A DNA stretch of 60,000 nucleotides, taken from positions 1 through 60,000 of the forward strand of contig CAJNDS010002635.1 in assembly GCA_905221605.1 (NCBI GenBank). Direction: 5' to 3'. Origin of the DNA: Symbiodinium natans. Its lineage: Eukaryota > Sar > Dinophyceae > Suessiales > Symbiodiniaceae. The notes beneath the pieces are model-generated. The model saw only the letters and a program-made list of their open reading frames with translations. It did not search any database and had not been told where the DNA came from. Both the position numbers and the translations under genes were made by a program. Position 1 is the stretch's first letter; every line of letters begins with the position of its first letter. Of this stretch, positions 59,740 to 60,000 are shown piece after piece.

Positions 59740-59869
59740 GGGACTCCAATACCCCTTAACTAAGGAATATCCCCTTGAAGGGTTTAGGGTTTAGAGTTTA
59801 GGAGTGGGGTCCTTACATGCTTTGTAAGGACTACGTATTCCTCAATTAAGGAGTATTGGAGTCTCTGGG
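59740..59869. repeat. Hairpin element enclosing TTTAGGG units
   Basis: Left arm 59740-59772 (GGGACTCCAATACCCCTTAA then CTAAGGAATATCC) and right arm 59834-59869 are imperfect inverted repeats of about 28 bp. The 60-base middle contains GGGTTTAGGGTTTAGAGTTT. Confidence 0.6.
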
Positions 59870-60000
59870 AACTGCGTGTTCAGTAGCTGAGGCAAGCTGG
59901 AGTCTTGCAACCATCGCCCACGGATCAGCCGGGACAAAAAGGCCTTGGCCTGTCTGGCCTTGCAGATACCGCACGGTTTCACCAGAGATGCTTATGCCCG

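Larger units (their letters stand above)
56746..60000. other. Telomere-array-rich host DNA, no clear gene
   Basis: Arrays at 57441-57500, 57667-57708, 57848-57968, 58156-58226 (with CCCTAGA block), 58782-58827, 59277-59368, 59498-59660 and 59779-59802. Family D element at 59106-59198 and a hairpin element at 59740-59869. A minus-strand frame at about 58225-58375 is mildly protein-like (DTRLPLAYAFVVAMPFLTL), without other support. Confidence 0.6.

Noticed and set aside
1-60000. tRNA or rRNA genes
   Set aside because: I looked for tRNA A/B box pairs with cloverleaf arms and for conserved rRNA segments and saw none convincing; a covariance-model scan would be decisive.

Overview
The window is nuclear DNA of a eukaryotic alga, most likely a dinoflagellate, carrying an apparently complete integrated polinton-like virus (PLV). 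Two things point to the host. The GC-rich parts are peppered with about fifty arrays of the plant/alga-type telomere heptamer TTTAGGG/CCCTAAA. In addition, an intronless host gene (51558-53756, minus) has, 22 bases before its ATG, a near copy of the dinoflagellate trans-spliced leader, the mark of a gene re-inserted from a spliced mRNA. The species cannot be told from the sequence.

Layout. 1-2558: host DNA, telomere-like arrays, no clear gene. 2564-24184: a 21.6-kb element with 305-bp terminal inverted repeats (TIRs), starting AG and ending CT, flanked by a 5-bp direct repeat AAAGA (2559-2563 and 24185-24189). Its core (about 2.9-21.6 kb) is AT-rich, gene-dense and free of telomere arrays. 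It encodes a full PLV set: packaging ATPase, double-jelly-roll major capsid protein, penton-like minor capsid protein, fibre with an S74-type chaperone tail, lipase, a large polymerase-helicase, an rve integrase and about a dozen small proteins. Between this core and the right TIR lies about 2.2 kb of GC-rich, host-like DNA with a ubiquitin-like/SAP-like gene on the minus strand. That gene is probably split by a 107-bp intron made of a 21-bp minisatellite. 24190-60000: host DNA with telomere-like arrays, several families of short inverted-repeat (MITE-like) elements, a 271-bp tandem repeat, a 1.2-kb tandem duplication (41.7-46.5 kb), a 249-bp-arm palindrome (53912-54487), and one intact multi-membrane-span gene.

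How the viral genes fit together. Integrase, TIRs and target duplication explain insertion. Polymerase-helicase would replicate the element. ATPase, major and minor capsid proteins, fibre and lipase would build, fill and deliver a particle. A TCTAA motif lies 9-18 bases before seven starts, mostly structural genes (capsid, penton, fibre, ATPase), and is absent at that spacing from polymerase, integrase and lipase. This resembles the TCTA late promoter shared by the virophage Mavirus and the giant virus CroV. AT-rich hairpins with short loops sit at many gene ends, as in mimivirus and its virophages. The element therefore looks like a recently inserted, intact provirus that could answer to a giant helper virus.

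The rest of the host sequence shows little that can be called coding. Spliced dinoflagellate exons cannot be assembled reliably by eye, so a few candidate exons are given at low confidence.
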